Positions 1-7,853 of a DNA stretch of 27,567 nucleotides are shown one piece after another (the stretch's first letter is position 1; each line of letters starts with the position of its first letter). The position numbers and the translations under genes were made by a program. The notes beneath the pieces were generated by a model. The model was given only the letters and a program-made list of their open reading frames with translations. It searched no databases and was not told where the DNA came from. Source of the DNA: SLFT01 sp964493075 (GTDB taxonomy: Bacteria > Hydrogenedentota > Hydrogenedentia > Hydrogenedentales > CAITNO01); assembly GCA_964493075.1 (NCBI GenBank), contig CAZBNU010000038.1, positions 1 through 27,567 of the forward strand, read 5' to 3'.

Positions 1-112
1 ATACGTAGCCCGCAACGGCCAAAAGTAGTGCAAACATCATAAGTACGCGCAACAACAAATCACTGAACGCGCTGACCTCATTGTAGTTGCAAGAAAAATG
101 ATTTCTATACAT
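1..112 (-). CDS. 5' end of a membrane-anchored protein (cut by window edge)
   Basis: Only the first 37 codons are in the window, reading from ATG at 112-110 with no stop to the left edge. The frame starts MYRNHFSCNYNEVSAFSDLL and then enters a hydrophobic stretch (about residues 17-37, ending LLLAVAGYV), so the product probably has a membrane segment close to its N-terminus. The start is supported by a purine-rich ribosome site (GGAAGGAAAG) ending about 4 bases before the ATG. A Fur-type operator lies about 106 bases upstream, and the preceding gene is closed by a terminator, so this looks like the first gene of an iron-responsive unit. The family cannot be named from 37 residues; a TonB/ExbB-type protein, an iron permease or a sensor would all fit. 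It is too short to prove by itself, but start, ribosome site and upstream operator agree. Confidence 0.5.
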   Translation of the reverse strand, partial: MYRNHFSCNYNEVSAFSDLLLRVLMMFALLLAVAGYV

Positions 113-393
113 AATACTTTCCTTCCCGATAGTTGTAGTCCGTTACCTGCATAATTTAGCTAATTGCTGTTCACGCCTTCTCTACTAAGCCCAATACTTC
201 CCATAATCGATATAAGATGAGAATCATTCTCAAAAACAAAACTGTTACATACTTTATTTCTGTATCAATTGCGTGCAAAAATAAATTATAATGTGGAAAG
301 CAATTATAAGGAAGGATATCCCTTCCCAAAACCCGAACGCGTATCTGCAAAATTTAAAACAAAATATCACCAAGAGGGTCTGAAAATCTGCAC
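113..393. other. Intergenic region between truncated gene and porin terminator
   Basis: AT-rich stretch with no convincing complete gene. It holds the Fur box at 218-232 and the leader of the truncated gene at the left edge. A plus-strand frame entering this region (269-793) runs through the terminator and antisense to the porin 3' end, and I judge it to be spurious. Confidence 0.6.
218..232 (-). promoter_or_regulatory. Fur box (7-1-7 palindrome)
   Basis: TGAGAATCATTCTCA is a perfect inverted repeat of 7 bases around one central base. It is close to the known Fur consensus TGATAATNATTATCA and is flanked by further AT-rich sequence. It lies between the terminator of the porin gene and the truncated minus-strand gene starting at 112, so it most likely controls that gene. 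A weak leftward promoter can be drawn over it (TTGTTT, 18 bases, TTATAT), which would let bound repressor block RNA polymerase, but the hexamers are poor. Sequence symmetry is direct; identity of the regulator is inferred from the consensus. Confidence 0.7.
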
Positions 394-427
394 AAAAAAC
401 ATCCTACGTCTGCCAAAACAGGATGTT
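394..427 (-). terminator. Rho-independent terminator of the porin gene
   Basis: On the minus strand an 8-bp stem AACATCCT / AGGATGTT (plus positions 398-405 and 420-427) encloses a 14-base loop and runs directly into TTTTTTG. It lies 15 bases past the porin stop codon. Stem plus T-tract is the classic intrinsic terminator layout; the GC content of the stem is modest. Confidence 0.75.
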
Positions 428-442
428 ACGTGCATTACTGCT

Positions 443-1783
443 TCAGAACGATATCTCCGACTCAATGAACACGTAATCGTAATCGTCATCTTCATCACTC
501 TGCCACGGAATCAACCCGCTCCAGCGAACGGGTGCAGTATCCAGCCCGTCATCCCCGAAGAAATGGGCATATCCAGCACGGAACACCAAATCCTCGCTGT
601 AAGCATAGCTTCCATAGAGTCCAATTTCCCACCCAAGCGTTGTGTCGTCCTGTCGCCTGTTCAATGCTTCATCTGCCTCAAGATAAGACGCCACCAGTTT
701 CAGCCCGATAACCTCGATCGGCTGTACTTGAACACCGAGTCCATAAATAAACACATTGGACAGCGCACCATTGCTGCCGGTCCATCCGTCTAAAAACTCA
801 CTGTACTCTACGTTCGAAAACATACGACTGAAAGGCATGGTGCGATCGTTATTCCACCAACTCTTATCCGGGTCACCGCCGCCCAAATAAGCAAAATGGG
901 CAAACACGCGAGGCTGCCAGGCAATATCAAAGGTATAGCCCGCTTCCGCATTCACGGCAAATTCGTCTATGTCCACATCCGCTTCCCGATCAAACAGGCG
1001 AAACCAGGGATTGCGAACCCCCTCCACATCCCCAATCTGATACGCGGCTTCCAGTTCGAAATCAAACGCGCCCACGACGCCTGCACCGCGCAGTCCCAGC
1101 GTATGCAAATCAATATCGCCGCCGTCAATCAGCAATGTTGTGATAGTCCCGTCATCATCGCGCACATACATCCAGTACGCATCAAGCACGATATCGTCAA
1201 TGCCCATATAACTGCCGTACAGGACATACAAATCCATATCGTCATCGCCAAAGTCACCAAAATTCTCTGAAAGCTTTGCTGCGATACCGTCAATGCTGAA
1301 TTCCTCGTTGCCATAGGTCAGACGCAGCGCATCAAAGGGACGGCCATAGAAAAGGGACGACGTGTCGTTGTTCCCGATAAGGAACTGATTGCCCAACATG
1401 ATCTCTTGGCGGCCCACGCGCATCCGCAAAAGCGAATCCCACATATTCCTCGCTTCAATGTACGCCTGATACATATAGACCGCGTCGTTGCTGCCGCGAA
1501 AATTATTGCCACATAAATACCAGGACGTAAAAGGGGTATCTTCATCCCGTCCCCAGACATGATAATTGTCCAGTTCGATGAAAGCGGAAACATCCTCCGT
1601 AAAATCCGCGGTAACATTGACCCGTGTGCGCTGTTCCACAAAACTGCTATCCCCAAGGCTGTCCAGGTTCATGTAATTGCCGCGAATCCGAATCTGTCCG
1701 CCCACCTGTACCTGCTGAAGCTCTGCAAGGGCCACAGTGCCTGCCAGTACAAATAATCCTGCAAGTATAGCAAATCTCATCAT
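443..1783 (-). CDS. Outer-membrane beta-barrel porin, alginate-export type
   Basis: 446 residues. Residues 1-20 form a signal peptide (two Met, hydrophobic core, cleavage near VALA|EL). The mature protein begins with a barrel strand pattern (VQVGGQIRIRGNY) and then alternates short amphipathic strands with acidic turns. The segment RVGRQEIMLGNQFLIGN, followed by YGRPFDALRL, is characteristic of the alginate-export (AlgE-like) porin family. The chain ends IESEISF with C-terminal Phe, the usual signal for BAM-mediated insertion in the outer membrane. It presumably passes an anionic sugar or other small solute; the substrate is not readable from sequence and alginate itself is only the family's namesake. 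The start is supported by AGGAGA 8 bases upstream. It is monocistronic: own promoter at 1950-1978 and terminator at 394-427. Confidence 0.8.
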   Translation of the reverse strand: MMRFAILAGLFVLAGTVALAELQQVQVGGQIRIRGNYMNLDSLGDSSFVEQRTRVNVTADFTEDVSAFIELDNYHVWGRDEDTPFTSWYLCGNNFRGSNDAVYMYQAYIEARNMWDSLLRMRVGRQEIMLGNQFLIGNNDTSSLFYGRPFDALRLTYGNEEFSIDGIAAKLSENFGDFGDDDMDLYVLYGSYMGIDDIVLDAYWMYVRDDDGTITTLLIDGGDIDLHTLGLRGAGVVGAFDFELEAAYQIGDVEGVRNPWFRLFDREADVDIDEFAVNAEAGYTFDIAWQPRVFAHFAYLGGGDPDKSWWNNDRTMPFSRMFSNVEYSEFLDGWTGSNGALSNVFIYGLGVQVQPIEVIGLKLVASYLEADEALNRRQDDTTLGWEIGLYGSYAYSEDLVFRAGYAHFFGDDGLDTAPVRWSGLIPWQSDEDDDYDYVFIESEISF

Positions 1784-2246
1784 TATTTTAGTCTCCTGGT
1801 GGTTTAGTTAAACACCGTATACACTGCCTCACAAATCAATATGGAAAATCCTTTGAGTCCCAAACACACAACTTAGTACCACTGCCCCCAAAACAGTAAT
1901 GGCAAATTATTCACTTTTCCTTTACTGATAGCTATTCTTAGACTTTAAAAGTATACCATTCTTATACAATTTATGCAAATAACAATACTTGCAAATACCT
2001 AAAGAATATCTTTACACATAATAGCAGTCAAGTCGCATTCAAACGCACTCAGAATTTAATGCAAGAAAAAGCGTTTCATAACGCGCCCTTAATTAACAAA
2101 CTAACATTGTCGGCTATTCCACAGACGGCCAAGTGGATAGAATGTGCGTAATTCTGAAGATACATTACTGTAATAAGGTGGGTAGAGTAATTATTGCCTT
2201 GTATCAGGTATCCTCACAAGACCTAAAAGATGGGCAAAAAAGAAAA
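1784..2246. other. Intergenic region between porin and tRNA-Pro
   Basis: 463 bases, AT-rich. It contains the porin leader and promoter (1950-1978). Nothing convincing was found between 1979 and 2246: short frames only, no strong hairpin. The T-rich stretch just after the tRNA on the minus strand (TTTTCTTTTTTG, 2235-2246) may help terminate the tRNA transcript. Confidence 0.6.
1950..1978 (-). promoter_or_regulatory. Promoter of the porin gene
   Basis: Minus strand: -35 TTGCAT (1973-1978), 17-base spacer, -10 TATACT (1950-1955), with TG one base upstream of the -10 (extended -10, TGGTATACT). The predicted start near 1943 leaves a leader of roughly 160 bases before the ATG at 1783. The same 9-base extended -10 occurs at two other promoters in this window. 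Confidence 0.6.
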
Positions 2247-2324
2247 TGGTCGGGGCGGAGAGATTTGAACTCTCGGCCTCCTGCTCCCAAAGCAGGCGCG
2301 CTAACCGGGCTGCGCTACGCCCCG
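2247..2324 (-). tRNA. tRNA-Pro (anticodon UGG), CCA encoded
   Basis: The minus strand folds as a full cloverleaf: acceptor CGGGGCG (2318-2324) with CGCCCCG (2251-2257), D-arm GCGC...GCGC, anticodon arm CCTGC-TTTGGGA-GCAGG, and T-arm GAGAG-TTCAAAT-CTCTC. The anticodon TGG reads proline CCN codons. The first base is C, as is typical of bacterial tRNA-Pro. Discriminator A (2250) is followed by a genomically encoded CCA (2247-2249). It has its own promoter immediately upstream. Confidence 0.96.
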
Positions 2325-2335
2325 TAAAGAACTCT

Positions 2336-2365
2336 ATTCTAACATTATCAGGGCATGGTCAGCAA
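2336..2365 (-). promoter_or_regulatory. Promoter of tRNA-Pro
   Basis: Minus strand: -35 TTGCTG (2360-2365), 18-base spacer, -10 TAGAAT (2336-2341) preceded by TG one base upstream. Predicted start is about 5 bases before the tRNA 5' end, a typical tRNA-gene arrangement. No terminator was found between gspM (stop at 2398) and this site, so read-through from the gsp operon is also possible. Confidence 0.5.
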
Positions 2366-2397
2366 GAAATAAGCCGAGATTAGGAAATAGGTGGGTA

Positions 2398-2919
2398 CTA
2401 CAGTGTAAACGTAACAAAGGTAATGTCACAATCAAGCCCCTGTTCATTTACTGCTGGTCGCAGATAGTCCATTTTGTAAACCGTGATGAGATTACCGTCT
2501 GCGTATATTTTGTGAAGGAAATCCACAAGTTCCTGACTTGAAATTCCCTGCAGACGTAATTCTACCATCGGTTGTTTGGGCGACGCATTTCTCGGACGGT
2601 ACTGTTCGAGCTGCGCTCTGGAACGCAAATTGGTACTGGTAAGCAGGTTGTCCACATGGGTGAAAAGGGAAAAGTCAGGGGAGCGTTTTTCCAAAATTTC
2701 CATGAGCGCTTTTTGTTTTTGCAGACGTTCTTCCTCATCCATTTTATACATCATCTGAAGCTCGTAGTCACCTTTCAGGGCAGCGAGTTCGCTTTGTGAC
2801 TCAATATATCCCTTGCGTGGGCCCAGGGGAACATAGATGGCGAGGATAACCGCCAGAAGGGAAGCCAGTATCCCAAGTCCGAGAGCGATTTTTTCACGCA
2901 TGTCAAGGTTATAAGGCAT
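2398..2919 (-). CDS. gspM: Type II secretion protein M (GspM-like)
   Basis: 173 residues, small bitopic inner-membrane protein. A short cytoplasmic N-terminus (MPYNLDMREK) precedes one membrane helix at about residues 10-31. A charged coiled-coil-like stretch follows (about 36-80), and the C-terminal domain has the alpha/beta pattern of GspM/PilO-type ferredoxin-like domains. GspM is known to stabilise GspL and link the platform to the pseudopilus. I chose ATG at 2919 rather than an upstream in-frame start at 3192. It has a strong ribosome site (AGGAGG, 6 bases upstream), it places the membrane helix at the N-terminus, and it gives an 11-base overlap with gspL. It is the last gene of the gsp cluster. 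The assignment rests more on position and architecture than on conserved residues. Confidence 0.8.
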   Translation of the reverse strand: MPYNLDMREKIALGLGILASLLAVILAIYVPLGPRKGYIESQSELAALKGDYELQMMYKMDEEERLQKQKALMEILEKRSPDFSLFTHVDNLLTSTNLRSRAQLEQYRPRNASPKQPMVELRLQGISSQELVDFLHKIYADGNLITVYKMDYLRPAVNEQGLDCDITFVTFTL

Positions 2920-4360
2920 CTTTTTCCTCCTGACTTCTATAAGCGCGAATGCGGAATGTGGTACGCTCCCCCTGCAAGCGTGGTTCAGCGTTTTCGTCCA
3001 GAATAAAGGTATCCGATGCTTTGAGCCCTTCAAAGGCGGCTTCAAATTCCGCTGCGCTTCCCGTGGATCCGGAAATATCCAGCCAGGGGGTGCGTGCCCC
3101 GGGTGGTGAGACTCGAATCTCAGTAACAATTGCGCTTTCTGCAGGAATGCGCTGGTTAATCTCTTTAAGAAGGTCAAGTAGGGAGGGGTCACCGAAAACA
3201 GCGTATTCTACATCATCGCCCAAACCTTCGGACGACATGGCCTCTATTTCTTCTTCAAGGAGGGCAATCTCATTTTTTGCTGCCTCAATGACAGCCTCAT
3301 TGCGCAGACGACCCTCATGATAATACCAGGCACCGCCGAGTAAAAATAACAGCGCAAGGCAGGCGGAAAACATGAGGTGGGCGACCACGCTTCGTACAGC
3401 ACCATGAACCTGCTGGCTGTCGCGCATCAGATTGAAGGAAAGTCCTCCGCCTGCTGCACTGTAGCCTACCCCTATGGCGGCTTCCCAACGGTTATGATTG
3501 CCCTCTTCCCCACCTTTTATAAGTGTTTCAGAGGCCCCTTTAATACGACCGATAATATCTACCAAATCCACCGTGCAACCAAGGGTGTCTTCAAATATTT
3601 TTACCTCGTCGCTGCGCAAGTCTATGCCAGTGATGGATAATGTGCCAATATCACCCCCGCCGCGCCACTGCGCCAGAAAGGCGCGTAGTGTATTCTGGAC
3701 TTCCCGTGCCACAGCTGACGGATTTTCAATGACTTGCTCAACCCCAACATGGATATTTCTAAAATAGGCAAGGACATTGTTGTACATTACCGCGATAACA
3801 GCATTCTTTTCCCGTATGTGCAATACGGCACGCAAACCACGAACGTTACGCTGTGTTGCCTGCCAAAGCGCCGTCATGCCCGCAGCATCCACCGCCGCAA
3901 GTTCTGGTTCGATGCCGCTCGCTTCCAGAATTCGCAACTGTTCTTCCAGATGTTGCCGGCGTGTACCGACGGCCAGTACTTCTGTGGTGCCTTCAATTTC
4001 CGCGATTATGCTGTGGTCCAGCAATAGTTCTTCCAGGGGAAACGCCAGGTGCGGTTCAATCTCAAAGGGTACCGCTTTCGCAACACGATTAAGACCTTTG
4101 AACGGAATGCGCAAGGAACGGACGATGGTAAAGGCGCTGGGAACACAGAGCACATAGGTGGTCGGGTGGATATGCAGCGCATCAAGTGCGGTGTTCAAGG
4201 CATTAACCAACGCGGCAAACCGGTCTTCCGGTACTTCGTATACAGCGCTACACGCCTGTACTTCAAGAAGTTTAGGCAACTTTCTGCCAGTTTTAATTAC
4301 GGCCACACGAACTTCATCACCTGAAAATTCGATGGCGCCAATTTTTGCTGTTACAATCAT
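2909..4360 (-). CDS. gspL: Type II secretion protein L (GspL; PilM/PilN-like fusion)
   Basis: 483 residues. Residues 1 to about 310 form a cytoplasmic actin-like (PilM/GspL) domain starting MIVTAKIGAIEFSGDEV; one membrane helix spans about 325-347 (FSACLALLFLLGGAWYY). A coiled coil (about 350-378) and a periplasmic PilN-like ferredoxin domain follow, with INQRIPAESAIVTEIRV near 401-417. GspL recruits the GspE ATPase to the inner membrane and pairs with GspM. ATG at 4360 is preferred over an in-frame start at 4435: AGGAAG precedes it, and a promoter -10 at 4426-4431 lies inside the longer frame, so the longer form could not be made from that transcript. It overlaps gspM by 11 bases and is separated from gspK by 162 bases containing that promoter. 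Confidence 0.88.
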   Translation of the reverse strand: MIVTAKIGAIEFSGDEVRVAVIKTGRKLPKLLEVQACSAVYEVPEDRFAALVNALNTALDALHIHPTTYVLCVPSAFTIVRSLRIPFKGLNRVAKAVPFEIEPHLAFPLEELLLDHSIIAEIEGTTEVLAVGTRRQHLEEQLRILEASGIEPELAAVDAAGMTALWQATQRNVRGLRAVLHIREKNAVIAVMYNNVLAYFRNIHVGVEQVIENPSAVAREVQNTLRAFLAQWRGGGDIGTLSITGIDLRSDEVKIFEDTLGCTVDLVDIIGRIKGASETLIKGGEEGNHNRWEAAIGVGYSAAGGGLSFNLMRDSQQVHGAVRSVVAHLMFSACLALLFLLGGAWYYHEGRLRNEAVIEAAKNEIALLEEEIEAMSSEGLGDDVEYAVFGDPSLLDLLKEINQRIPAESAIVTEIRVSPPGARTPWLDISGSTGSAAEFEAAFEGLKASDTFILDENAEPRLQGERTTFRIRAYRSQEEKDAL

Positions 4361-4425
4361 ACGGCTTCCTGAATCATATACTTGGTTTAAGGTCTCTGCA
4401 TTATCAACGTACCCCGCGCGCGTAA

Positions 4426-4455
4426 AGTATACCAATTGATCTATATTTTAACCAA
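4426..4455 (-). promoter_or_regulatory. Internal promoter before gspL-gspM
   Basis: Minus strand: -35 TTGGTT (4450-4455), 18-base spacer, extended -10 TGGTATACT with hexamer TATACT at 4426-4431. The predicted start near 4419 leaves a leader of about 60 bases to gspL at 4360. It lies in the 162-base gap after gspK, one of the two gaps over 100 bases inside the gsp cluster. Confidence 0.5.
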
Positions 4456-4522
4456 CTATAAGTATGTACCCGTCAGCGCAAACCAATTATGAAACGTACT
4501 CACTGAATCTACGTTGACATTG

Positions 4523-5743
4523 TTATTGAACAATTTTCCACTCCAGAATCCGAAACATTTGACGGGAGATGTCATAAAAGTTCTGTTCTGCAGACCCTCC
4601 CAGTCGTGATAGTTCTTCCTCCATTTCTCGCTCATCGTAGGGATGGCGAAAAACATAAACTTCGCATCGTACCATCACATCATCTTTCATGGCATCCCCG
4701 TAGATGCGGAAAACATTGCTGTTAACGCGAAACATTCCCGACATGGCTTCGCTTTGCTGACGCCGCTGTAAGGCGCGCGGATTGATTTCTTCATCAGGAG
4801 AAACCACATTGCGGTTATTTCGGCGCCGCCTATTTTCTGTTTCCTCTGGGGGAAGCGGAATGTAAGGACTTAATCTGCTCACATCTTCAAATGGCGCCTG
4901 TCGGGCTTCATCATATATTTGTTGCGCAACAGTCATGTCCATGTTGCCAGTCTTACCGCCGATAACGGCTGCAATTACTTCCTCTCGCGCGGTGTTTACA
5001 TTCACACGGCCTGCCCAGTCGCCATGAACAGTCAGATATTCAGACAAGGGAAGTTGTTGTTCTTCTTCATCCGCATTACCAAAATAAAGTTCTGCTGTGA
5101 TCCCTTTGATAAGCAGTAATTCTTCTATGGTGTCCATGGGCCCGTTCTTACAGGGATATGGGTTTTCCAAACTGGTATAGTAACTATTTTCCGCGCCATC
5201 CGGTTCCTCGGCATCCATATCATCATAGTCAAGCCAGTCAATAATGGCGTCAACCGGGTCGTAAGCATCTCTGCTGCGAAGCGCAAAGAACTGACGCAAT
5301 GCATCAATCAGAGGGTCATTGCGCTCCTGAGTGCCATTGTTATAGGTCAGCAGTGCATTCAGGTTAAGTTTCCCATATTCATCGGCAATGGATGTGCGCA
5401 TGGTAGCGTCGTTCAGGGTCTGGAACGAAGCGCCCATGGCCCACTGGGAACCATCCAACTCGCTGTCAATGGGCGGCATGCCGGATTCGAGCATATCGGC
5501 GTATTGCTCTGCAAGGATCATCATGCCGTCCACGGCAGCCGACCGTGCCGCAAGTTGCGCCTGAAAATCTGCCCCCTGATTCTGGGCAAAGGACGCATCC
5601 ACCTCCATTTCATACATGAAGGAAAATACAATTGCAGAAAGGAGCGCAACAAATACCAGCGCAAGAATAAGCGCTACGCCGGATTCATTATCGCCCTTCA
5701 TATGGGATGGCTTTCGGGATCTATGGAATACATGGTCGTTCAT
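4523..5743 (-). CDS. gspK: Type II secretion minor pseudopilin K (GspK)
   Basis: 406 residues. A prepilin-type leader (about 22 residues ending NESG) precedes the hydrophobic helix VALILALVFVALLSAIVFSF. As in other GspK proteins, the Glu normally found at +5 of pseudopilins is absent. The large globular part contains the helix-hairpin-helix-like motif expected of the family (YLTVHGDWAGRVNVNTA followed by a second copy around residues 275-300) and the motif YGKLNLNALL near 124-133. GspK caps the pseudopilus tip with GspI and GspJ. The start codon overlaps the gspJ stop (ATGA), indicating translational coupling; there is no strong ribosome site of its own. An internal Met at 5701 is a possible shorter start giving a leader of about 8 residues. 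Confidence 0.92.
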   Translation of the reverse strand: MNDHVFHRSRKPSHMKGDNESGVALILALVFVALLSAIVFSFMYEMEVDASFAQNQGADFQAQLAARSAAVDGMMILAEQYADMLESGMPPIDSELDGSQWAMGASFQTLNDATMRTSIADEYGKLNLNALLTYNNGTQERNDPLIDALRQFFALRSRDAYDPVDAIIDWLDYDDMDAEEPDGAENSYYTSLENPYPCKNGPMDTIEELLLIKGITAELYFGNADEEEQQLPLSEYLTVHGDWAGRVNVNTAREEVIAAVIGGKTGNMDMTVAQQIYDEARQAPFEDVSRLSPYIPLPPEETENRRRRNNRNVVSPDEEINPRALQRRQQSEAMSGMFRVNSNVFRIYGDAMKDDVMVRCEVYVFRHPYDEREMEEELSRLGGSAEQNFYDISRQMFRILEWKIVQ

Positions 5744-6567
5744 TCTTCTACAATTTCATCCTCCAGTACCCGCAGGTGGTTGAAATCGGGAAAAGGAAAC
5801 TCAACATTTCTGCCAAGTGGAAACGCCATCATAAGTTCAAGGTCCGGGTGTTCTTCGGGGTTGATGCCATTACGATAGTCTTCGCTTCTTTCTTCTTCGC
5901 TACGGGGGAAATTTATCCGTATCCACACCCCCCCCGGCAAACGCCGTTCTTCAAGCGAATCCCAAGTTTCCTGCCATTCTTTGCTTATGCCGTCGAAATA
6001 CTGAATGTCCATGGAGGCCACCGGAATCGCCCGCTCGAAAATGTCCCACTGGGCGTCGCTGGTGTTGGCCACAAAATCCTGGGATTCCAGTTGCAACGGT
6101 TCCTCCCGTATCACTAGAACACTCCCCGGACGTTCTTCATCGTAAGGCAAAGATGAAGCGATAGTCTCACTCACTTCATTCCTGTCAACCACTTCGTAGG
6201 TCACCCATTTTGACACTCCCGGAAGAGAAAAAGGGCCCGGAAGAGGCAGCGAAGTGGCAAAGTGCAGGGTATCAGCAGGTCCATAGGCGCCATCGGTGGA
6301 TTCACCCAAAAGTTGATACTCCGGTTGTGTACATCCTGCATCGGTGTATACGCCCTGTAGATTGAGGGAGAAGTTTCTCCATACAATCTGTTTGAAACGT
6401 AGCCGGTCAGCATTGTCCCGTGCCAGTGCCACGGTCGTTGTTACTGATGCAAATGTGGAATATACGATACCGACAATGATTGCAAGAATAGATACCGAAA
6501 TCAGGAGTTCCAGCAGGGTAAATCCTTTACGGCAAACGCTATCATTTGTGTATACAGTTTTCATCAT
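5740..6567 (-). CDS. gspJ: Type II secretion minor pseudopilin J (GspJ)
   Basis: About 275 residues. The prepilin leader MMKTVYTNDSVCRKG is followed by FTLLELLISVSILAIIVG; cleavage after Gly leaves Phe at +1 and the conserved Glu at +5. The C-terminal part is a beta-rich minor pseudopilin domain with the pattern (VWIRINFP) seen near the end of GspJ. I chose the ATG pair at 6567/6564, one base after the gspI stop, over an in-frame start at 6645 that would lie deep inside gspI and add a hydrophobic tail before the leader. There is no clear ribosome site, so translation is probably coupled to gspI. GspJ sits in the pseudopilus tip complex with GspI and GspK. Confidence 0.92.
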   Translation of the reverse strand: MMKTVYTNDSVCRKGFTLLELLISVSILAIIVGIVYSTFASVTTTVALARDNADRLRFKQIVWRNFSLNLQGVYTDAGCTQPEYQLLGESTDGAYGPADTLHFATSLPLPGPFSLPGVSKWVTYEVVDRNEVSETIASSLPYDEERPGSVLVIREEPLQLESQDFVANTSDAQWDIFERAIPVASMDIQYFDGISKEWQETWDSLEERRLPGGVWIRINFPRSEEERSEDYRNGINPEEHPDLELMMAFPLGRNVEFPFPDFNHLRVLEDEIVEE

Positions 6568-6568
6568 A

Positions 6569-6991
6569 CTATTGTTGGGTTTGAATAACAGTTGACATTT
6601 CTGGATTAAGAAACGTATGAAATTGAAGAGATACCGTCTCTCCATCAGGGGAGGACAGGGTTGTAGTTACGTTATAAAACTCGATATCCATCATGAATGG
6701 GTTTTCGGAATCCCCCATGGGTTGTGCATCGTAGGTGTAACTGTAACCCGGATACCGCGGGCCAAAATCGGATCCCCCAGAAAGTTCTTCGGCGGCAACA
6801 CCCATTTCCGCTCGCGCCACAGCAATTTCAAGCAACATGCGGGCATCTACTTCGTCTTGGGTGAACATGTGAAGGGACAATGCGGAAAAATGAGCATTCA
6901 CCAGCACAAACATGCCGCCCCCCAAAATAGCCAGCGCCACCAGCACTTCTGCCAAGGTAAAACCGCCCTGGTTATTTCTATTACTCTTCAT
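6569..6991 (-). CDS. gspI: Type II secretion minor pseudopilin I (GspI)
   Basis: 140 residues. A 10-residue leader MKSNRNNQGG is followed by FTLAEVLVALAILGGGMFVL: the prepilin peptidase site (G|F), Glu at +5, and a helix ending in a Gly-rich stretch, all typical of GspI. The short globular domain (residues 40-140) matches the usual GspI length. It is positioned between gspH (stop at 6996, 4 bases upstream) and gspJ, matching the canonical order. GspI nucleates the tip complex with J and K. Confidence 0.93.
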   Translation of the reverse strand: MKSNRNNQGGFTLAEVLVALAILGGGMFVLVNAHFSALSLHMFTQDEVDARMLLEIAVARAEMGVAAEELSGGSDFGPRYPGYSYTYDAQPMGDSENPFMMDIEFYNVTTTLSSPDGETVSLQFHTFLNPEMSTVIQTQQ

Positions 6992-6995
6992 AGGA

Positions 6996-7853
6996 TTAGT
7001 CCAGACGTCCTTCCTGGCTGATGCCCCGACCGGTAAGGGGGTTCCATAGCACCGTGAAATAGTCGCCGTCTTCGTTACGTAAATGGATGACTACTTGTTC
7101 CGTGAGGCCCAGCGGGGACACAGGAATTGCCACCACGCCACTGGATGCACTTCCTTCCGTCTGTAACACCCGTTCAATCCAGGTGCCTTCTGGAAGTCTA
7201 TGGCGCTGTAATATGGGGTCTGACAATTCTTCTTCGTAGGGTTCTTCCAGAGACAGCGAAAAGTCCTGTTCGAAAAGCGGCCCAATTTCACTCAAAAAGC
7301 CTTCATCCTGTATTACATTTTGGGAGCGTGTAAAAAGTATTTGGCGGTGCCGTGCATTAAAACGATCGTACATCTGGGCGTCGGCTTCTGCCGGATCGAA
7401 ACCTTCGGGCAAGTTTCCTGAAAGTCGTTGATCCCCTTCTGCACTGGCAACAAGCATTTCCGAAATATCTGCCGATGAATAGTCCCCTGAAGAACGAAAC
7501 TGGGAGAACATGCCAAGTTGATCTACTGACTCCTCAAGCCCTTCTGTGGGTTCGGGATATACCATTTTTGCGGCATAATACTCTTGGTTATCCAAATCAA
7601 TGTAAACAACCAGTTCCGTGCCAAAAAGGGCGGCTTCCGAAACCGAACCTGAACCATAATGAGCAAGACGTCGTGCCTCTGCATCTAATTCAGAAAAAAT
7701 AAGAAGCGGCAAAAGTTGCGGAAAGGCAACTGCAGCGATCAACCCCATGATCAGGATGACAGCACACAGTTCAATCAGGGTAAAACCGGGATCATGCACA
7801 AATGCAGCCCTCCCAAAAGTCGAACGTGCATGGGGGCCTTTCCTAGAAATCAT
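6996..7853 (-). CDS. gspH: Type II secretion minor pseudopilin H (GspH), unusually long
   Basis: About 285 residues from ATG at 7853. The leader MISRKGPHARSTFGRAAFVHDPG (residues 1-23, cleavage after G23) is followed by FTLIELCAVILIMGLIAAVA, with Phe at +1 and Glu at +5. The C-terminal end (IHLRNEDGDYFTVLWNPLTG) has the beta-strand and tP-x-tG pattern common to GspH. GspH proteins are usually around 150-200 residues; the extra length is an acidic central region (about residues 95-215) rich in Glu, Asp, Ser and Gln. The start overlaps the gspG stop by 11 bases. Earlier in-frame Met codons (7871, 7880, 7937) would only extend the leader inside gspG. The function is a pseudopilin between the major shaft and the tip. 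Confidence 0.87.
   Translation of the reverse strand: MISRKGPHARSTFGRAAFVHDPGFTLIELCAVILIMGLIAAVAFPQLLPLLIFSELDAEARRLAHYGSGSVSEAALFGTELVVYIDLDNQEYYAAKMVYPEPTEGLEESVDQLGMFSQFRSSGDYSSADISEMLVASAEGDQRLSGNLPEGFDPAEADAQMYDRFNARHRQILFTRSQNVIQDEGFLSEIGPLFEQDFSLSLEEPYEEELSDPILQRHRLPEGTWIERVLQTEGSASSGVVAIPVSPLGLTEQVVIHLRNEDGDYFTVLWNPLTGRGISQEGRLD

Noticed and set aside
269..793. Plus-strand 174-codon frame
   Set aside because: It runs through the porin terminator and antisense to the porin 3' end, with no ribosome site or recognisable domain.
2133..2327. Plus-strand frame with the phrase RRDLNSRPPAPKAG
   Set aside because: This is the well-known false frame antisense to a tRNA; it overlaps tRNA-Pro on the other strand.
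2398..3192. Longer GspM reading frame starting at 3192
   Set aside because: The extra 91 residues lie inside gspL with no ribosome site; the start at 2919 has AGGAGG and restores the normal architecture.
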